Shown here: positions 14,344 to 16,066 of the stretch, in pieces
Layout of the letters: each line of letters begins with the position of its first letter
How positions within the stretch are numbered: the first letter of the stretch is position 1
Origin: JAWCLZ01 sp037443105
GTDB lineage: Archaea; Halobacteriota; JAWCLZ01
Length of the DNA stretch: 16,066 nt
NCBI GenBank assembly: GCA_037443105.1
Contig: JBBIOZ010000037.1
Coordinates: forward strand, 1-16,066
Direction: 5' to 3'
Translations under genes and position numbers: made by a program
Notes under the pieces: model-generated
Told to the model about the DNA's origin: nothing
The model's database searches: none
The model's input: only the letters and a program-made list of their open reading frames with translations

Positions 14344-16066
14344 TTAAAATCTTTCCATTATTACTTCAGTGAATCTGAACTCATTCACATCAACCAGCCC
14401 AAGGTCGGTGAGCTTCAGCTCAGGGATAACCGGCAGTGCTAGGAAGGAAAGAGTTAAAAAAGGAGACTCAAGGGAGCAGCCGAGTTCTCTCACTCGAGCG
14501 TGAAGTTCTCTCAGATCAATGCTAACTTCCTCAAGAGCGCGCTGAGTCATAACTCCAGCGATCTCCAGCTTGCATTGCGCAAGTATAACTTTATTTCTAA
14601 CAGCAATCAATCCACCCCCGGTTATTTTAAGCGCATTCACAGCTGCCAGCATATCCTCGCTGCTTGCTCCAACCACAATGAGATTATGGGAGTCGTGGCT
14701 AACGCTGCTTGCAATAGCACCATGCTTAAGCCCAAAACCTGAGACAAAGCCCCTCCCTATACCTCCGCTTTTACCGTGCCGCTCAATCACAGCGATATAC
14801 AGCACATCCCTTTCAATATCGCAGCAGATCTTTCCATCCTCCACCTTTAAAACTGCCTCAGTGGAACTGGTTAATATTTGATTGGGAATTAGCTTGATAA
14901 CCCTTACCTTAACCTCTTTTGAATCAATACCAGTGAAAATCAAATCCTCGTGATTGAGTTTTTTAATATATATGGATTTCTTCATAGCCTTTGGGTATCT
15001 ATACCTAGGAATTTTAACCGCGATTTTGCCGTCCGAACTCACTATTTTTCCATCAATTATCACTTGCTTCGCTTCAAATTCCACTAGGTCCTCAAAAATT
15101 GCAATGTCAGCTAGAGCACCTGGAGCAATGATCCCGCGATCTCTGAACCCAAGATATCTGCAAACATTAAGCGTTGCAATTTTAACAGCTTGAATAGGAT
15201 TTAAACCTAGGGCAACTGCTTTCTTAAGCACATAGTTTACGTGGCCCTCCAAGAGCAAGTCCTCAGGGTCGCGGTCATCGCAGCAAAAAGTGCAGTTCTC
15301 CAGAGAAATACCTTGAGCTAGCAATGCTGGCAAAATAGATGATAGATTCTTAGCAGCTGATCCCTCTCGGATGTGAAGAGTCATGCCGCTGCGCAGTTTC
15401 TCAATAGCTTCATCGGCTGAAGTGGTCTCGTGATCTGAAAGCACACCCGAGGCGCGGTATGCAGCTAGAGCTTTACCGCTAAGCAAAGGAGCATGCCCCT
15501 CCACCGGCTTTCCAAGCTTCTCAGCTGCAGCGATCTTAGCAATTGCATCTTCATCTTTATTCACAACGCCTGGGAAGTTCATCACTTCAGCTAAACCATA
15601 GCACTCTCGAGCTTTCAGCAGCTTGGAAATTGCATTTACATCGAGTATAGCACCAGAGGTTTCAAAATCTAAAGTTGCCGGCACGCAGCTTGGGGCTGTG
15701 AAGTAAACTCTAAGTGGCACTCGCTTTGACTCAGCTATCATTGCTTTGATACCGCGAATTCCAAAGACATTTGCAATCTCATGGGGATCAACGACCACTC
15801 CAACTGTGCCCTTGCAAATTGCCACTTCAGCGAAACTTGCAAGCGTTACCATCGAACTCTCAATATGAATATGAGCATCGATCAATCCAGGGGCTATGAA
15901 TTTTCCATCGGCTTCAATAACAGCTGTGCCTTCTCCAATGATATCGCTGACATCGCCAACTCTTGCGATCCATCTATGCTTAATTGCAACATGAGCTTTT
16001 CTAATTTCCCCGCTCCATACATCAACAATACTTCCACCTACAATTGCGAGGTCTGCATTTATTTTG
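14344..16066 (-). CDS. ade: Adenine deaminase (5' end beyond window)
   Basis: Adenine deaminase of the amidohydrolase superfamily converts adenine to hypoxanthine and ammonia in purine salvage. The frame is open to base 16066 with KINADLAIVGGSIVDVWSG as its first visible residues, so about 573 residues are present and only a short N-terminus is missing; the ATG at 15885 is internal. Metal-site and active-site motifs are intact: GLIDAHIHIESSM (HxH), VVVDPHEIANV, VEGHAPLLSG, LSDHETTS and CCDDRDPEDLL. The C-terminal domain typical of the bacterial/archaeal Ade family follows, with IASSVSHDSHNLIVVG and ITGGGLIAV. It lies 37 bases upstream of the 103-residue gene on the same strand and may or may not be cotranscribed with it. 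Confidence 0.93.
   Translation of the reverse strand, partial: KINADLAIVGGSIVDVWSGEIRKAHVAIKHRWIARVGDVSDIIGEGTAVIEADGKFIAPGLIDAHIHIESSMVTLASFAEVAICKGTVGVVVDPHEIANVFGIRGIKAMIAESKRVPLRVYFTAPSCVPATLDFETSGAILDVNAISKLLKARECYGLAEVMNFPGVVNKDEDAIAKIAAAEKLGKPVEGHAPLLSGKALAAYRASGVLSDHETTSADEAIEKLRSGMTLHIREGSAAKNLSSILPALLAQGISLENCTFCCDDRDPEDLLLEGHVNYVLKKAVALGLNPIQAVKIATLNVCRYLGFRDRGIIAPGALADIAIFEDLVEFEAKQVIIDGKIVSSDGKIAVKIPRYRYPKAMKKSIYIKKLNHEDLIFTGIDSKEVKVRVIKLIPNQILTSSTEAVLKVEDGKICCDIERDVLYIAVIERHGKSGGIGRGFVSGFGLKHGAIASSVSHDSHNLIVVGASSEDMLAAVNALKITGGGLIAVRNKVILAQCKLEIAGVMTQRALEEVSIDLRELHARVRELGCSLESPFLTLSFLALPVIPELKLTDLGLVDVNEFRFTEVIMERF

Noticed and set aside
14500..14881. Open frames antisense to adenine deaminase
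   Set aside because: They lie wholly opposite a strongly conserved gene and have no recognisable protein features or start signals.
15883..15885. ATG at 15885 as the adenine deaminase start
   Set aside because: In-frame sequence upstream encodes the conserved N-terminal part of adenine deaminase up to the window edge, so this Met is internal.
1..16066. CRISPR array or insertion sequence
   Set aside because: No regularly spaced repeats, transposase motifs or terminal inverted repeats were seen on either strand.

Overview
The window looks like a euryarchaeal chromosome segment. The evidence is a NucS/EndoMS endonuclease ending in a PCNA-binding (PIP-box-like) heptapeptide, an MJ_1487-type B12-binding/radical SAM protein, an archaeal-style short BrxL, several genes with a TATA-like box about 25-30 bases before the start codon and no Shine-Dalgarno (leaderless transcripts), and very tight gene packing. 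I cannot name the lineage from sequence alone; the protein set is compatible with Archaeoglobi, methanogens or ANME-type relatives.

Bases 1-9508 form a defence island. A plus-strand operon (1-6663) encodes the C-terminal half of a DUF1156-like DNA methyltransferase (its 5' end is outside the window), two small proteins, a PglZ-domain protein and a BrxL AAA+ ATPase. This is a BREX-like phage-exclusion module; its large DUF499/BrxC-type ATPase, if present, would lie left of the window. The two small proteins look like DNA-binding adaptors, one with a winged-helix-like and one with a B3-like N-terminal domain. They share a C-terminal module of about 65-75 residues with each other and with the C-terminus of the methyltransferase. 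That three-protein shared tail is the strongest candidate here for something undescribed.

On the minus strand, converging on this operon, is a two-gene unit (6747-8828): a spore-photoproduct-lyase-like radical SAM protein (the 'three-Cys-motif' protein) followed by its partner TcmP, coupled by a TAATG junction. The radical SAM reading frame is broken by a one-base shift near its end. A divergent HNH-nuclease gene (8930-9508) completes the island. Bases 9509-9820 hold no confident gene.

Bases 9821-16066 are housekeeping: nucS (plus), a nitrilase-superfamily gene (minus) carrying two frame shifts although its catalytic residues are all still encoded, a membrane-anchored thioredoxin-like protein with a CcdA-type thiol transporter (plus, operon), a B12-binding/radical SAM protein preceded by a 103-residue unknown protein (minus), and adenine deaminase (minus, N-terminus just outside the right edge). 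Convergent pairs here are packed to within a few bases.

In the BREX-like operon the methyltransferase would mark host DNA, PglZ and BrxL would supply the exclusion core, and the tailed small proteins may link DNA recognition to one of them. The last point is inference.
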